A DNA stretch of 64,000 bases from Virgifigura deserti (GCA_003576685.1 QOZR01000005.1:277632-341631), one strand, 5' to 3'. Shown: positions 33,642 to 43,114, counted from the first letter of the stretch. Translations and numbers: made by a program. Notes: a model not told the origin generated them from the sequence alone.

Positions 33642-35027
33642 ATGCCAAGCGATCGTCAAGACGTCCAATCCCCGCCAGCCGCCGGAATCCTGCCGAAGCA
33701 GACCCTGTTTACGGTGCTCACGCGCACCTGCGACAGAGCCGTTCGTCGATATCTGCCGGACCCCCTCGTCCTAGCTATCCTGTTCACGATGGTCGTTTTC
33801 GTGCTCGGAATCGCGCTCACCGACACAACACCCGTGGAGATGGTTGCATATTGGGGCGACGGTTTCTGGGAACTCCTCACCCTGGCGATGCAGTTTGTGC
33901 TCGTGCTCTGCACGGGCTTCATCCTGGCGATCAGCCCCGCGTTCAAGAAGCTTCTGGGCGCCCTCGCGCGTCTCTCCAGCACGCCGGGCAGCGCGATCGT
34001 CAACGTCACGCTGGTCGCCCTCGGGGCAAGCTGGATCAACTGGGCGTTCGGCCTGGTGATCGGCGCGCTCTACGCGAAGGAGATGGTGCGGCAGGTTCCG
34101 ACCGTGAACTACCGCCTCCTGATCGCCAGCGCCTATTCGGGCTTTATCGTCTGGCATGGCGGTCTCGGCGGCTCGATTCCACTGCTGATCAACACACCCG
34201 GCCACTTCGCCGAGGGCGTTATGGGTCTTATCCCGACGAGCGAGACGATCTTCTCGGGCTACAATTTGTTCATTGTCATCGCCCTCTTCATTCTCGTACC
34301 GATCGCGAACCGGATGATGGGGGCCCAGTCTCTCGACAGCGAGACTGCCGGGCCCGAGGTCGACGCCGAATCTGACGCGGAATCCGAACAGCCAAAGGCG
34401 GTGCAAAGCCCGGCGGAGAGGATCGAAAACAGCATGGTCGTGTCGATGCTGGCCGGTGCTCTCGGATTTGCCTTCCTCGTTTATTACTTCGCGACCAGCG
34501 GCTTCAACCTGAACATCAATATTGTGAACTTCGTGTTCCTGACGCTCGCCATCGTCTTCAGTGGCACGCCGCGCCGCTTCCTCGACGGCCTGCAGATGGC
34601 GGTCAAGGGCACCGGCGGGATCATCGTTCAGTTCCCGTTCTATGCAGGGATCATGGGGATGATGGCCGGCTCCGGCCTGGCGGCGATCATCTCGAGCTGG
34701 TTCGTCTCGATCTCCACGGTGGAGACGCTGCCGCTGTTTGCCTTTCTCAGTGCCGGCTTCCTCAATGTGTTCATCCCGTCGGGTGGCGGGCAGTGGGCGG
34801 TGCAAGGGCCGATCATGCTGCAAGCCGCGCAGGAGCTCGGCGTCGACCTGTCGCGGGCGGCGATGGCGGTTGCCTGGGGCGATGCCTGGACGAACATGAT
34901 CCAGCCCTTCTGGGCCCTGCCGGCACTCGCCATCGCGGGCCTGAATGCCCGGGACATCATGGGTTACTGCCTGATGATCCTGCTGATAAGCGGGATCGTC
35001 ATCGCAATCGGGCTCTCGTTCCTCTAG
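33642..35027 (+). CDS. AtoE-type short-chain fatty acid transporter
   Basis: A 461-residue inner-membrane transporter with about 10-12 helices, e.g. 'LVLAILFTMVVFVLGIAL' and 'IVNVTLVALGASWINWAFG'. The family's 'WHGGLGGSIPLLINTPGH' and C-terminal 'FIPSGGGQWAVQGPIML' and 'SRAAMAVAWGDAWTNMIQPF' are clear. AtoE imports short-chain fatty acids such as butyrate. The ATG at 33642 has AGGGAGG upstream. A charged insert between helices (about residues 228-262, 'SDAESEQPKAVQS') is an acidic cytoplasmic loop. It is followed after 70 bases by the molybdopterin enzyme gene. Confidence 0.9.
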   Translation: MPSDRQDVQSPPAAGILPKQTLFTVLTRTCDRAVRRYLPDPLVLAILFTMVVFVLGIALTDTTPVEMVAYWGDGFWELLTLAMQFVLVLCTGFILAISPAFKKLLGALARLSSTPGSAIVNVTLVALGASWINWAFGLVIGALYAKEMVRQVPTVNYRLLIASAYSGFIVWHGGLGGSIPLLINTPGHFAEGVMGLIPTSETIFSGYNLFIVIALFILVPIANRMMGAQSLDSETAGPEVDAESDAESEQPKAVQSPAERIENSMVVSMLAGALGFAFLVYYFATSGFNLNINIVNFVFLTLAIVFSGTPRRFLDGLQMAVKGTGGIIVQFPFYAGIMGMMAGSGLAAIISSWFVSISTVETLPLFAFLSAGFLNVFIPSGGGQWAVQGPIMLQAAQELGVDLSRAAMAVAWGDAWTNMIQPFWALPALAIAGLNARDIMGYCLMILLISGIVIAIGLSFL

Positions 35028-35097
35028 ATCGGTGGCGGAGGGCGACCCAGCCGCCCTCCGGTCGCGATCGATCGTGCGCAGGGCAAAGGAGGAGAAC

Positions 35098-37461
35098 TTG
35101 GCCGAGAAGATTCGCGGATGGTGCGCTCTGTGCCGCTCGCGCTGCGGCTGTATCTCCGTCGTCAAAGACGGCCGCCTCATTGCAGTCGAGCCGGATCCGT
35201 CGCATCCGACCGGCGCCGCGCTCTGCATCAAGGGCCGCGCCGCGCCGGAGCTCGTCCATCATCCCGATCGCCTGCTCCACCCGCTGAAACGCACGCGGCC
35301 GAAGGGTGATCCGGACCCGGGCTGGGTCCGGATCGGCTGGGACGAGGCGCTCGACATCTCCGCCGCGGGAATCCGGCGCCTCTCGGAGGAGCACGGTCCG
35401 GAAGGCGTCGCCTTCGCGGTCACGTCGCCGAGCGGAACGGCACTCTCCGATTCCATCCAGTGGATCGAACGGCTGATCCGCGCGTTCGGCAGCCCCAACA
35501 CCGTCTACGCGACCGAGGTCTGCAACTGGCACAAGGACTTCGCGACGCGCTTCACCTTCGGCGCCGGTCTGCCGACGCCGGACTACGCCAACACCGGCTG
35601 CATGCTGTTGTGGGGGTTCAACCCGAGCACGTCCTGGCTCGCTCAAGCGCAGGCTGCGGCCAAGGCTCGGGCACGCGGCGCCCGCCTCATTGTCGTCGAC
35701 CCGCGCCGCGCCGGGCTGGCCGCGAAGGCGGATCTCTGGCTGCGGGTCCGGCCCGGCACCGACGGCGCGCTCGCGCTCGGCATCGCCGGCGTCATGATCG
35801 AGAACGGCTGGTACGACCGAGCGTTCGTCTCACGCTGGACCAACGGACCGCTTCTCGTCCGCAGGGACACGGGACGATTCCTTCGAGAGTGCGACCTGAT
35901 GCCCGGCGGCAGCGCCGATCGGCTTGTCGCCTGGGACGAGTCCCGAAGCCGACCCGTGGTCTACGATTCGCGGAGCCGATGCTACGACGACATGGACGGT
36001 TCGCGTCTCGCACTGTCCGGAGAACTCCCGATGCAAACCGCTGAGGGCACCGTCGTCTGCGAGCCGGCGTTCGGTCTCTATGCTGCCCTGTGTCGGCGCT
36101 TTCCACCCGAGGCAGTCGAGCACATCACCTGGGTTCCGGCTGAACAGGTCCTCGCGGCGGCCCGACTTCTCCACGAGGCGCGGCCCATCTCCTACTACGC
36201 GTGGACGGGCGTCGGCCAACACACCAACGCAACCCAGACGGATCGCGCTATCGCACTCCTGTACGCCCTTACCGGCTGCTTCGATGCACCCGGCGGCAAC
36301 GTCATTCTCGATCGCCCGGCAACCGCGGACGTCTCCGGTTGGGATCTCATGCCGGAGGCTCAATGGCACAAGGCGCTCGGGCTCGCTCGGCGCCCGCTCG
36401 GGCCGCCGGCCTCCGGCTGGGTCACGGCCGCCGATTTCTATACCGCGGTCCTCGACGGGGATCCGTACCCCGTGCGCGGGCTCGTCGGCTTCGGTGCCAA
36501 TCTGATCCTGGCACATGCCGACGGCGAACGCGGACGCCGCGCGCTCGAGGCGCTGGCGTTCTTTGTTCATGCCGACCTCTTCCTGACCCCGACGTCTCGG
36601 TTCGCCGATGTGGTACTGCCCGTCACGACGCCATGGGAGCGTGAGGCCTTGCGCGTCGGCTTTGAGATCAGCGCAGAGGCCGAAAGCCTGATTCAGCTCC
36701 GGCCCCGCGCTGTCGAGCCGGCTGGCGAGGCCCGCTCGGATACGGAGGTCGTGTTCGCGCTCGCAGATCGGCTCGGCCTGGGCACGCACTTCTGGAATGG
36801 CGACATCGAGGCAGCCAATCGGCACCGCCTTGGCCCTTCCGGCGTGACGCTGGACGATCTGAAGGGATCGCCGTCCGGCGTCCAGGTCCGATGCATGACG
36901 CGGCACCGCAAGTATGAGCAAGCGCCGGGGTTTGTCACACCGACCGGCATGGTCGAGATCTATTCCGAAAACCTGTTGGCGGCCGGGCAGTCGCCGCTGC
37001 CGAGCTATATCGAATCGGCATTCAGTCACAGCTCGCGACCGGACCTCGCGCAGATGTTTCCACTGGTCCTCACCTCGTCGAAGACGCCGCACTTCTGCCA
37101 CAGTCAACATCGCGCGATCCCGAGTCTTCGCCGTGGCGTTCCTCATCCGATCGTCGAGATTCATCCGGATGCCGCGACGGCCCGCGACATCGGTGACGGC
37201 GATCGCGTCGAGATCCGAACACCGAAGGGTCGCGCCTCCATGGTGGCACGGTTCAACACCGCGCTCGACCCACGCGTCGTCAGCGCACAGCACGGCTGGT
37301 GGCAGGCCTGCCCCGAACTGGGCCTACCGGGCTACGACCCCTTCGGGTCCGACGGCGCGAATTACAACCTCCTGATCGGCAATGACGTGATCGACCCTGT
37401 CAGCGGTTCGGTGCCGCACCGCTCTTACCTTTGTCAGGTGATCAGGCACGAAGACGGATGA
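35098..37461 (+). CDS. single-subunit molybdopterin (bis-MGD) oxidoreductase with one [4Fe-4S] cluster
   Basis: A 787-residue DMSO-reductase superfamily enzyme. The cluster ligands C9, C12, C16 and C43 lie in 'CALCRSRCGC' and 'AALCIKG', and the metal is probably bound by Cys142 in 'TEVCNWHKD', as in enzymes with a Cys ligand (formate dehydrogenase, acetylene hydratase). The C-terminal dinucleotide-binding part has 'GDGDRVEIRTPKGRA' and 'PVSGSVPHRSYLCQV'. No Fe-S subunit, anchor or Tat-like lead is present, so it is probably cytoplasmic and works alone. The TTG at 35098 has AAAGGAGG upstream. It follows the AtoE transporter gene. The substrate is unknown. Confidence 0.88.
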   Translation: MAEKIRGWCALCRSRCGCISVVKDGRLIAVEPDPSHPTGAALCIKGRAAPELVHHPDRLLHPLKRTRPKGDPDPGWVRIGWDEALDISAAGIRRLSEEHGPEGVAFAVTSPSGTALSDSIQWIERLIRAFGSPNTVYATEVCNWHKDFATRFTFGAGLPTPDYANTGCMLLWGFNPSTSWLAQAQAAAKARARGARLIVVDPRRAGLAAKADLWLRVRPGTDGALALGIAGVMIENGWYDRAFVSRWTNGPLLVRRDTGRFLRECDLMPGGSADRLVAWDESRSRPVVYDSRSRCYDDMDGSRLALSGELPMQTAEGTVVCEPAFGLYAALCRRFPPEAVEHITWVPAEQVLAAARLLHEARPISYYAWTGVGQHTNATQTDRAIALLYALTGCFDAPGGNVILDRPATADVSGWDLMPEAQWHKALGLARRPLGPPASGWVTAADFYTAVLDGDPYPVRGLVGFGANLILAHADGERGRRALEALAFFVHADLFLTPTSRFADVVLPVTTPWEREALRVGFEISAEAESLIQLRPRAVEPAGEARSDTEVVFALADRLGLGTHFWNGDIEAANRHRLGPSGVTLDDLKGSPSGVQVRCMTRHRKYEQAPGFVTPTGMVEIYSENLLAAGQSPLPSYIESAFSHSSRPDLAQMFPLVLTSSKTPHFCHSQHRAIPSLRRGVPHPIVEIHPDAATARDIGDGDRVEIRTPKGRASMVARFNTALDPRVVSAQHGWWQACPELGLPGYDPFGSDGANYNLLIGNDVIDPVSGSVPHRSYLCQVIRHEDG

Positions 37462-37658
37462 GGCCGAACGAGGCCATAGATCTCATGCTGTACCCAATTA
37501 GTCGGCCGTTCAAAGAGACGGTTTCTGCCGGACAGTGAGCAATACAGAAGACAAACTTGACGTGATTGTCGTCGATTTCGAATTGTCTTGGGCGAAGCAG
37601 GAATCAAACGCTGTCGAACAAGCCGCTCGGTGCGGCTCGCCCCGATCCGATCGGGACC

Positions 37659-37684
37659 GGAACCTCTGTCCGCCGTTGGCGGTT
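37659..37684 (+). promoter_or_regulatory. EcfG-like promoter upstream of yqaE
   Basis: GGAAC (37659-37663), 18 bases, GTT lies 62 bases before the yqaE ATG. It fits the general stress sigma factor consensus apart from one extra spacer base. Control by EcfG agrees with the usual stress induction of YqaE/Pmp3 proteins. Confidence 0.4.
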
Positions 37685-37745
37685 TAGACCCTATGGCGTA
37701 GGGCGCGGCTAACGCCGCTCGTCACCGAAATCTGGAAAGGGTCCG

Positions 37746-37904
37746 ATGGATATCATCCGCGTCATCCTCGCCATCCTGCTGCCGCCGCTCGGCGTTTTCC
37801 TGCAGGTGGGCTTTGGGCTGCAGTTCTGGCTCAACATCCTGCTGACCCTGCTCGGCTATATCCCCGGCATCATCCACGCCCTCTGGGTGATCTTGAGGAA
37901 ATGA
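37746..37904 (+). CDS. YqaE/Pmp3 family membrane protein
   Basis: A 52-residue protein with two membrane helices, found by reading the gap directly. It opens 'MDIIRVILAILLPPLGVFLQ' and contains 'NILLTLLGYIPGIIHALWV', the Pmp3 pattern almost to the residue: the PP-x-GV-x-x-Q of the first helix and the G-Y-x-PG-I-x-HA of the second. Pmp3 proteins affect membrane potential and salt tolerance. The stop overlaps the ATG of the DUF4112 gene (ATGA), so the two are coupled. An EcfG-like promoter lies upstream. Confidence 0.9.
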   Translation: MDIIRVILAILLPPLGVFLQVGFGLQFWLNILLTLLGYIPGIIHALWVILRK

Positions 37905-38299
37905 ACGCTACCCCCCGCGGCTGGACAGACCGTCGGTCCGACCGGGCGGCATCCGACGACTCGCGGCTGGAGCAGCTCGAGCGTCTGGCGCATCTGCTCG
38001 ACACGCGCTGGCAGGTTCCCGGAACGGGCTGGCGGTTCGGGATCGACGGCATCGCGGGGCTGCTGCCCGGTGTCGGCGATACCGCGACCGGGCTCGTCTC
38101 GGTCTATCTCATCTGGCAGGCGAAGCGGATGGGCGTGCCGCCGGGGTTGCTTCTGCGCATGGCCGGCAACGTCGGACTCGACGTCGTGCTCGGCAGCGTG
38201 CCGGTCCTGGGAAGCATCTTCGATTTCGCTTTCAAGGCGAATAGGCGGAACCTCCGCCTGCTCCGCCGCCATCTGGACCGTAAGACGCCGCGCAACTGA
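37901..38299 (+). CDS. DUF4112 family membrane protein
   Basis: A 132-residue protein of the DUF4112 family. The core is 'LAHLLDTRWQVPGTGWRFGI', then 'DGIAGLLPGVGDTATGLVSV' and 'AGNVGLDVVLGSVPVLGSIF', ending in a basic tail ('RNLRLLRRHLDRKTPR'). Two short hydrophobic segments are likely to contact or enter the membrane. The function is unknown. The four-base overlap with yqaE shows the two proteins are made together, which supports a joint role in envelope stress. It ends 16 bases from the convergent ppc gene. Confidence 0.88.
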   Translation: MNATPRGWTDRRSDRAASDDSRLEQLERLAHLLDTRWQVPGTGWRFGIDGIAGLLPGVGDTATGLVSVYLIWQAKRMGVPPGLLLRMAGNVGLDVVLGSVPVLGSIFDFAFKANRRNLRLLRRHLDRKTPRN

Positions 38300-38314
38300 G
38301 CGGTACGCGACCGA

Positions 38315-41008
38315 TCATCCCGTCCAGCCGAGGCCGGCGGCGATGCAGTTCATCGACAGCAGAAGCGGCACGAGATCGTCCTGCCGGCTCTTGCTGCCGG
38401 TCGCGGCGCCGCGAAAGCGGCGGATCAGCATCACCTGGTGCCGGCTGACCTGGTTGATCGCGGGCAGGACACGCGCCAGCCGCCGGCGGAATGCAGGAAA
38501 CCGCTCCGCCAGTTCCGCGCCGCCGCTGATCCGCAGGACGTGGACGACGGTGCGCCGATGCTCGGCCTCGATCATCGAGAACAATTCGTCGCGCACCGCC
38601 TCGTCCGTCACCAGCCCGGCATAGTCGCGCGCAATGTCGAGATCGGTGAGAAATAGCGTCTTCTCCACCTCGTCCATGATCAGGCGGAACAGGCGCGAGG
38701 CCTCGAACATTCGTGCCAGCAGGCGCGCGCCGTCCTCGCCACGGATCGCGAGGAAGCTTTCCAGCGCCGATCCGACGCCGTACCAGCCGGGCACGAGGTG
38801 GCGGTTCTGGCTCCAGGCGAAGACCCAAGGAATTGCGCGCAGATCGCTCAGCGACTGTGCGCCGAAGCGCCGGGTCGGCCGCGACCCCAGCTTGAGGCGG
38901 GCCAATTCCTCCACCGGACTCGCGGCCTGATAATAGGCGAGCAGGCCGGGATGCTCGATCAATCGCCGATAGGCGGCATAGGACGCTCCGGCGAGCGCCT
39001 CCATGGCCTCGTCGAACTCCGGGTCGGGCCGGAGCGCCTCTTCCCGTCCCGATTTCAGCGTATGCTCGAGCACGCCGGCGGCGAGCAGCTCCATCTGGTA
39101 CTGGGCGGTGCCGCGATTGGCATATTTCGACGACACGACCTCGCCCTGCTCGGTGAGCCGCATGCGCCCCTGGATCGAGCCCGCCGGCTGCGCCGCGACG
39201 GCACGGCCGGTCGGCGCCCCGCCCCGGCTGACCGATCCGCCGCGGCCATGGAAGAAGCGAATCGGAATCCCGCACTGCTCGCCGACCTGGACCAGCTTTC
39301 TCTGCGCCTTGCTCAACTCCCAGTTCGAGCAGAAAAAGCCGCCGTCTTTGTTCGAATCGGAGTAGCCGATCATCACTTCCTGCACGCCGCCGAGGTCGCG
39401 GATCGTGCGCCGCACCGCCGGCACGGCGAGCAGCTCGCGCATGATTGCCGGCGCCTGCTGAAGGTCGTCGATGGTCTCGAACAGCGGGACGACGAGAAGC
39501 CTGGAGTTCTCGACCCCCGGACCATCGGCGAACAGGCCGGCATATTTCGCCAGCAGATAGGCCCCCAGCAGATCGCCGGAAGATTGCGTCATGCTGAGGA
39601 CGAAGGCGCCGATCGCATCGCGGTCGAGGCCGCCCTTCACCTCGCCCGCCAGCCGGAACATTCCCAGCGTCTGCTCGGCCTCCTCCGGCAGATCGGTGAA
39701 GCGCGGCAAGCCGTCCAGGGGACGCTGCAGCTCGGCCAGAATCCAGTGCCGCCACGCCTCCGTATCGGGGGCCGGCGTGTCCGATTGCTTCCGGCCCTGG
39801 CGCCAGATCGCGGCGAGGGTGCGATTGATCACGGTCGAGTTCTGCCGCAGATCGAGGCTCGCCGTCCGGAAACCGAAGGCCTCCACCTCGCGGCGCAGCG
39901 GACGCACCATGCGGCGCGCCAGCGCATGACCGCGGATCGCCTCGAGGCCCGCCTCCATCTCCAAAAGATCAGCGACAAGCTCGTCGGCGCCGCGATAGCC
40001 GGGCGCGGCACCGTCGATAGTGCCGTCCAGCTTATGCAGGAGGCAGGCCGCATATTGGCGGAACAACTCGCTCGGGTTGCGCGCGGCGATCGCCGGCCCC
40101 TGCCCGCTTTCGGCGAGCTTGCCCGCCAGCGTTTGCCGAAACGGATCGGGGATCGGGACGACGTTCTCGGTAATACTGAGGGTTTGCCGCAAGGCGGCGA
40201 GGCGCTGCCGGTAACGCGCGAGGCAGGCGCACCGGTTGGCGGCGAGGGTCGCGCGCGTGATCTCGTTCGCCACGAACGGGTTTCCGTCGCGGTCGCCGCC
40301 GATCCAGGAGCCGAACCGGAAGAAGGTCGGGACGGTGAGGCGATCTTCCGGATAGTGCCGCGCGAGAGCCCACTCCAGACTCTCGAGCAGTTCGGGCACT
40401 CGGTCGAACAGGACCTCATCGAAGAAATGCAGGCCCCAGGCGACCTCCTGCTCGACCTTCGGCCGCTCCATCCGAATCTCGCCCGTCGTCCACAAAAGAT
40501 CAATCTCGTTGCGAAGATCGCGTACGAGCGCCTCCCGCTCGCGCGGCGTCCAGCGCGGCGATTCGAGATCGACGAGGCGACGATAGATCCGGCGGTGGAT
40601 CTCGAGCACCGTCACCCGCTTCGCCTCCGTCGGATGCGCCGTGATCACCGGCCGGATATCGGCTTGGTTCAGCACCTCCTGAAGCTCCGCGGCCGGGATT
40701 CCCGTGGCCGCGGCATCCGCGATCACGTGCGCGAAAGTGCCGGGCAGGGCGTCGGGGCCGGCTTGGCGCTCGATCCGCCGGCGCGCCCGCATCGCAAGGT
40801 TCTCGTCGGCGATGCTGAGGAGCTGAAACCAGATCCCATAAGCCTGCAAGGTGGAGAGCAGCAGCGCGCGATCGTCGCCGGGCACTGGAGCCTGGCCGCG
40901 CAGAACCGGCTCGACCTCCGGCCGGCGCGCCCGGACGACGCCGAGCAGCAGGCCGAGAAGAAAGTCGGTCAGGTCGTCGGCGTCGATCGGGGTCGTTGCA
41001 TCTGTCAT
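38315..41008 (-). CDS. ppc: phosphoenolpyruvate carboxylase
   Basis: An 897-residue enzyme that adds bicarbonate to phosphoenolpyruvate to form oxaloacetate and phosphate. All family signatures are present: H125 in 'RPVITAHPTEAKR', the phosphate-binding 'VMIGYSDSNKDGGFF', and the Arg-rich loop 'FFHGRGGSVSRGG'. It ends 'CIAAGLGWTG', a variant of the usual LRNTG tail that forms part of the active site. It follows mtkB by 23 bases on the same strand, forming mtkA-mtkB-ppc. In the serine cycle PEP carboxylase feeds oxaloacetate to malate dehydrogenase, and malate thiokinase makes malyl-CoA from the product. Confidence 0.96.
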   Translation of the reverse strand: MTDATTPIDADDLTDFLLGLLLGVVRARRPEVEPVLRGQAPVPGDDRALLLSTLQAYGIWFQLLSIADENLAMRARRRIERQAGPDALPGTFAHVIADAAATGIPAAELQEVLNQADIRPVITAHPTEAKRVTVLEIHRRIYRRLVDLESPRWTPREREALVRDLRNEIDLLWTTGEIRMERPKVEQEVAWGLHFFDEVLFDRVPELLESLEWALARHYPEDRLTVPTFFRFGSWIGGDRDGNPFVANEITRATLAANRCACLARYRQRLAALRQTLSITENVVPIPDPFRQTLAGKLAESGQGPAIAARNPSELFRQYAACLLHKLDGTIDGAAPGYRGADELVADLLEMEAGLEAIRGHALARRMVRPLRREVEAFGFRTASLDLRQNSTVINRTLAAIWRQGRKQSDTPAPDTEAWRHWILAELQRPLDGLPRFTDLPEEAEQTLGMFRLAGEVKGGLDRDAIGAFVLSMTQSSGDLLGAYLLAKYAGLFADGPGVENSRLLVVPLFETIDDLQQAPAIMRELLAVPAVRRTIRDLGGVQEVMIGYSDSNKDGGFFCSNWELSKAQRKLVQVGEQCGIPIRFFHGRGGSVSRGGAPTGRAVAAQPAGSIQGRMRLTEQGEVVSSKYANRGTAQYQMELLAAGVLEHTLKSGREEALRPDPEFDEAMEALAGASYAAYRRLIEHPGLLAYYQAASPVEELARLKLGSRPTRRFGAQSLSDLRAIPWVFAWSQNRHLVPGWYGVGSALESFLAIRGEDGARLLARMFEASRLFRLIMDEVEKTLFLTDLDIARDYAGLVTDEAVRDELFSMIEAEHRRTVVHVLRISGGAELAERFPAFRRRLARVLPAINQVSRHQVMLIRRFRGAATGSKSRQDDLVPLLLSMNCIAAGLGWTG

Positions 41009-41031
41009 TGTCCTCGCACCCGCCTGCAGTG

Positions 41032-41919
41032 TCAGGCGGCCTTCAGCGCCTCGGCGACCGTGGCGCCCAGCTCCGCCGGGCTGGGAGCCACGCGGACGCC
41101 GGCGTCGCGCAGGATCTCCACCTTTTCCGCGGCGCTTTCCCCGAAGGCCGAGATGATCGCACCGGCATGGCCCATGCGGCGGCCCTTCGGCGCGGTCAGC
41201 CCGGCGACATAGGCGATGACGGGCTTCGACATATGGTCGCGCACGAACAGCGCCGCCTCGGCCTCCTGCGGGCCGCCGATCTCGCCGATCATCATCACGG
41301 CCTCGGTCTCGTCGTCGCGCTCGAACAGTTCGAGGATGTCGGTGAAGGAGCTGCCGTTGATCGGATCGCCGCCGATGCCGACGCTCGTCGACACGCCGAT
41401 GCCGGCCGCCTTCATCTGCGACGCCGCCTCGTATCCCAGCGTGCCGGACCGGCCGACGATCCCGACCGGGCCCTGCTTGTAGATATGGCCGGGCATGATG
41501 CCGAGCAGCGCCCGGCCCGGACTGATGATGCCGGCGCAGTTGGGGCCGATGAGCTGCATCCGCTCTTCCCGCCGATAGCGGCGCATGTAGCGCTTCACCT
41601 GCATCATGTCCTGCGCGGGGATGCCGTCGGTGATGGCGACGCAGATCCGGATGCCGCCGTCGGCCGCCTCCATGATCGCATCGGCGGCAAAGGGTGGCGG
41701 CACGAAGACAATGCTTGCCGTCGCCCCGGTTTCGCGCACCGCATCCTTGACCGTGCTGAAGACCGGCAGGCCCAGATGCGTGGTCCCGCCCTTGCCCGGC
41801 GTGACGCCGCCGACGATCCGGGTGCCGTAATCCAGCATCTCCTTGGCGTGAAAGCTGCCGATATTGCCGGTGAAACCCTGGACGATGACCTTGGTCGTCT
41901 GATCGACGAGAACGCTCAT
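41032..41919 (-). CDS. mtkB: malate-CoA ligase (malate thiokinase) alpha subunit
   Basis: A 295-residue CoA-binding subunit of the succinyl-CoA synthetase family. It has the CoA-binding 'VIVQGFTGNIGSFHAKEML', 'QLIGPNCAGIISPG', and the phosphohistidine loop 'GRRMGHAGAIISAF'. The insert 'VKRYMRRYRREERMQ' and pairing with ppc are the features of MtkB rather than SucD. The ATG at 41919 has GAGGAGG upstream. With MtkA it makes malyl-CoA from malate, ATP and CoA; a malyl-CoA lyase (mcl) is not in the window. A plain SucCD identity cannot be fully excluded. Confidence 0.87.
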   Translation of the reverse strand: MSVLVDQTTKVIVQGFTGNIGSFHAKEMLDYGTRIVGGVTPGKGGTTHLGLPVFSTVKDAVRETGATASIVFVPPPFAADAIMEAADGGIRICVAITDGIPAQDMMQVKRYMRRYRREERMQLIGPNCAGIISPGRALLGIMPGHIYKQGPVGIVGRSGTLGYEAASQMKAAGIGVSTSVGIGGDPINGSSFTDILELFERDDETEAVMMIGEIGGPQEAEAALFVRDHMSKPVIAYVAGLTAPKGRRMGHAGAIISAFGESAAEKVEILRDAGVRVAPSPAELGATVAEALKAA

Positions 41920-41932
41920 GATTTGACCCTCC

Positions 41933-43114
41933 TCAAGCCCGGTCGGCGCGCGATTGCCGCCAGGCGTCGACGACCTTGTCGGCGGCCTCGGCGAGCGTGT
42001 CCGCGGTGATGATCGGCAGGCCGCTGGTCTCGAGGATCTGCCGGCCCTCCTCGACATGGGTCCCGGCGAGGCGGACGACGAGCGGCACCGTCAGGTCGAT
42101 CTTCTGGACGGCCTGCACGACCCCTTCGGCGACCCAGTCGCAGCGGTTGATGCCGGCGAAGATGTTGACGAGCACCGCCTCGACCTTCTCGTCGGAGAGA
42201 ACGAGCCGGAAGGCCTTGGCGACCCGATCGGGCGAGGCGCCGCCGCCGATATCGAGGAAGTTCGCCGGCTCGCCGCCGGCATGCTTGATCATGTCCATGG
42301 TGGCCATGGCGAGGCCGGCGCCATTGATGATGCAGCCGATATTGCCGTCGAGCCCGACATAGCTGAGGCCGCGATCGGCCGCCTGGGTCTCGCGTGGGTC
42401 CTCCTGCGACTTGTCGCGCAGTTCGGAGATGTTCGGGCGGCGGAACAGCGCGTTGTCGTCGAACGTCATCTTGGCGTCGAGGGCCAGCAGCCGGCCGTCC
42501 TCCGTGACGGCCAGGGGATTGATCTCGACCATGGTGGCATCGAGATCGCGGAAGGCGCGGTAGCAGCCAAGGATCGCGGTCACCGCTTCGCTGGTGAGCG
42601 CCGGATCGAGACCGAGGCCGAAGGCGATCTCGCGGGCCTGGAAGGCCTTCATGCCGACCGCCGGCTCGACGCTGACGCGCAGGATGGAGTCCGGCCGCTG
42701 CTGCGAGATCTCCTCGATCTCCATCCCGCCGGACGCCGACGCGACGACCATCACGCGCTCCGACTTGCGGTCGAGGACGAAGCCCAGATAGAGTTCCGTG
42801 CGGATCGGCGTCACCGCCTCGACATAGAGCCGGTAGACGACCTTGCCCTGCGGCCCGGTCTGATGGGTCACCAGACGCTTGCCGAGCAGCTCCTCGGCCG
42901 CGTTCTCGACTTCGTGCGCGTCCTCGCACAGCTTGATGCCGCCCGCCTTGCCGCGGCCGCCCGAATGGATCTGGGCCTTCACGACCCAGCGGTCGCCACC
43001 GATCTCGCGGGCGCGGTAAGCCGCCTGCTCCGGGCTGTAGGCTAGGCCGCCGCGGGGAATCGGCACGCCGCACTCCGCCAGCAAGGCCTTGGCCTGATAT
43101 TCGTGGATATCCAT
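41933..43114 (-). CDS. mtkA: malate-CoA ligase (malate thiokinase) beta subunit
   Basis: A 393-residue ATP-grasp subunit. '[18 protein letters not shown]' opens the domain, '[17 protein letters not shown]' carries the ATP-grasp loop, and '[14 protein letters not shown]' and '[14 protein letters not shown]' are those I recall of MtkA. The ATG at 43114 has GGGGAGGTGG upstream; an in-frame extension to 43252 reads as non-conserved sequence. The mtkB start is 13 bases after its stop. Together they form the ATP-dependent malate thiokinase of the serine cycle and of some ethylmalonyl pathways. Confidence 0.87.
   Translation of the reverse strand: MDIHEYQAKALLAECGVPIPRGGLAYSPEQAAYRAREIGGDRWVVKAQIHSGGRGKAGGIKLCEDAHEVENAAEELLGKRLVTHQTGPQGKVVYRLYVEAVTPIRTELYLGFVLDRKSERVMVVASASGGMEIEEISQQRPDSILRVSVEPAVGMKAFQAREIAFGLGLDPALTSEAVTAILGCYRAFRDLDATMVEINPLAVTEDGRLLALDAKMTFDDNALFRRPNISELRDKSQEDPRETQAADRGLSYVGLDGNIGCIINGAGLAMATMDMIKHAGGEPANFLDIGGGASPDRVAKAFRLVLSDEKVEAVLVNIFAGINRCDWVAEGVVQAVQKIDLTVPLVVRLAGTHVEEGRQILETSGLPIITADTLAEAADKVVDAWRQSRADRA

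Noticed and set aside
38798..41212. 804-codon open frame on the plus strand
   Set aside because: It is antisense to ppc and the end of mtkB, both clearly conserved proteins.
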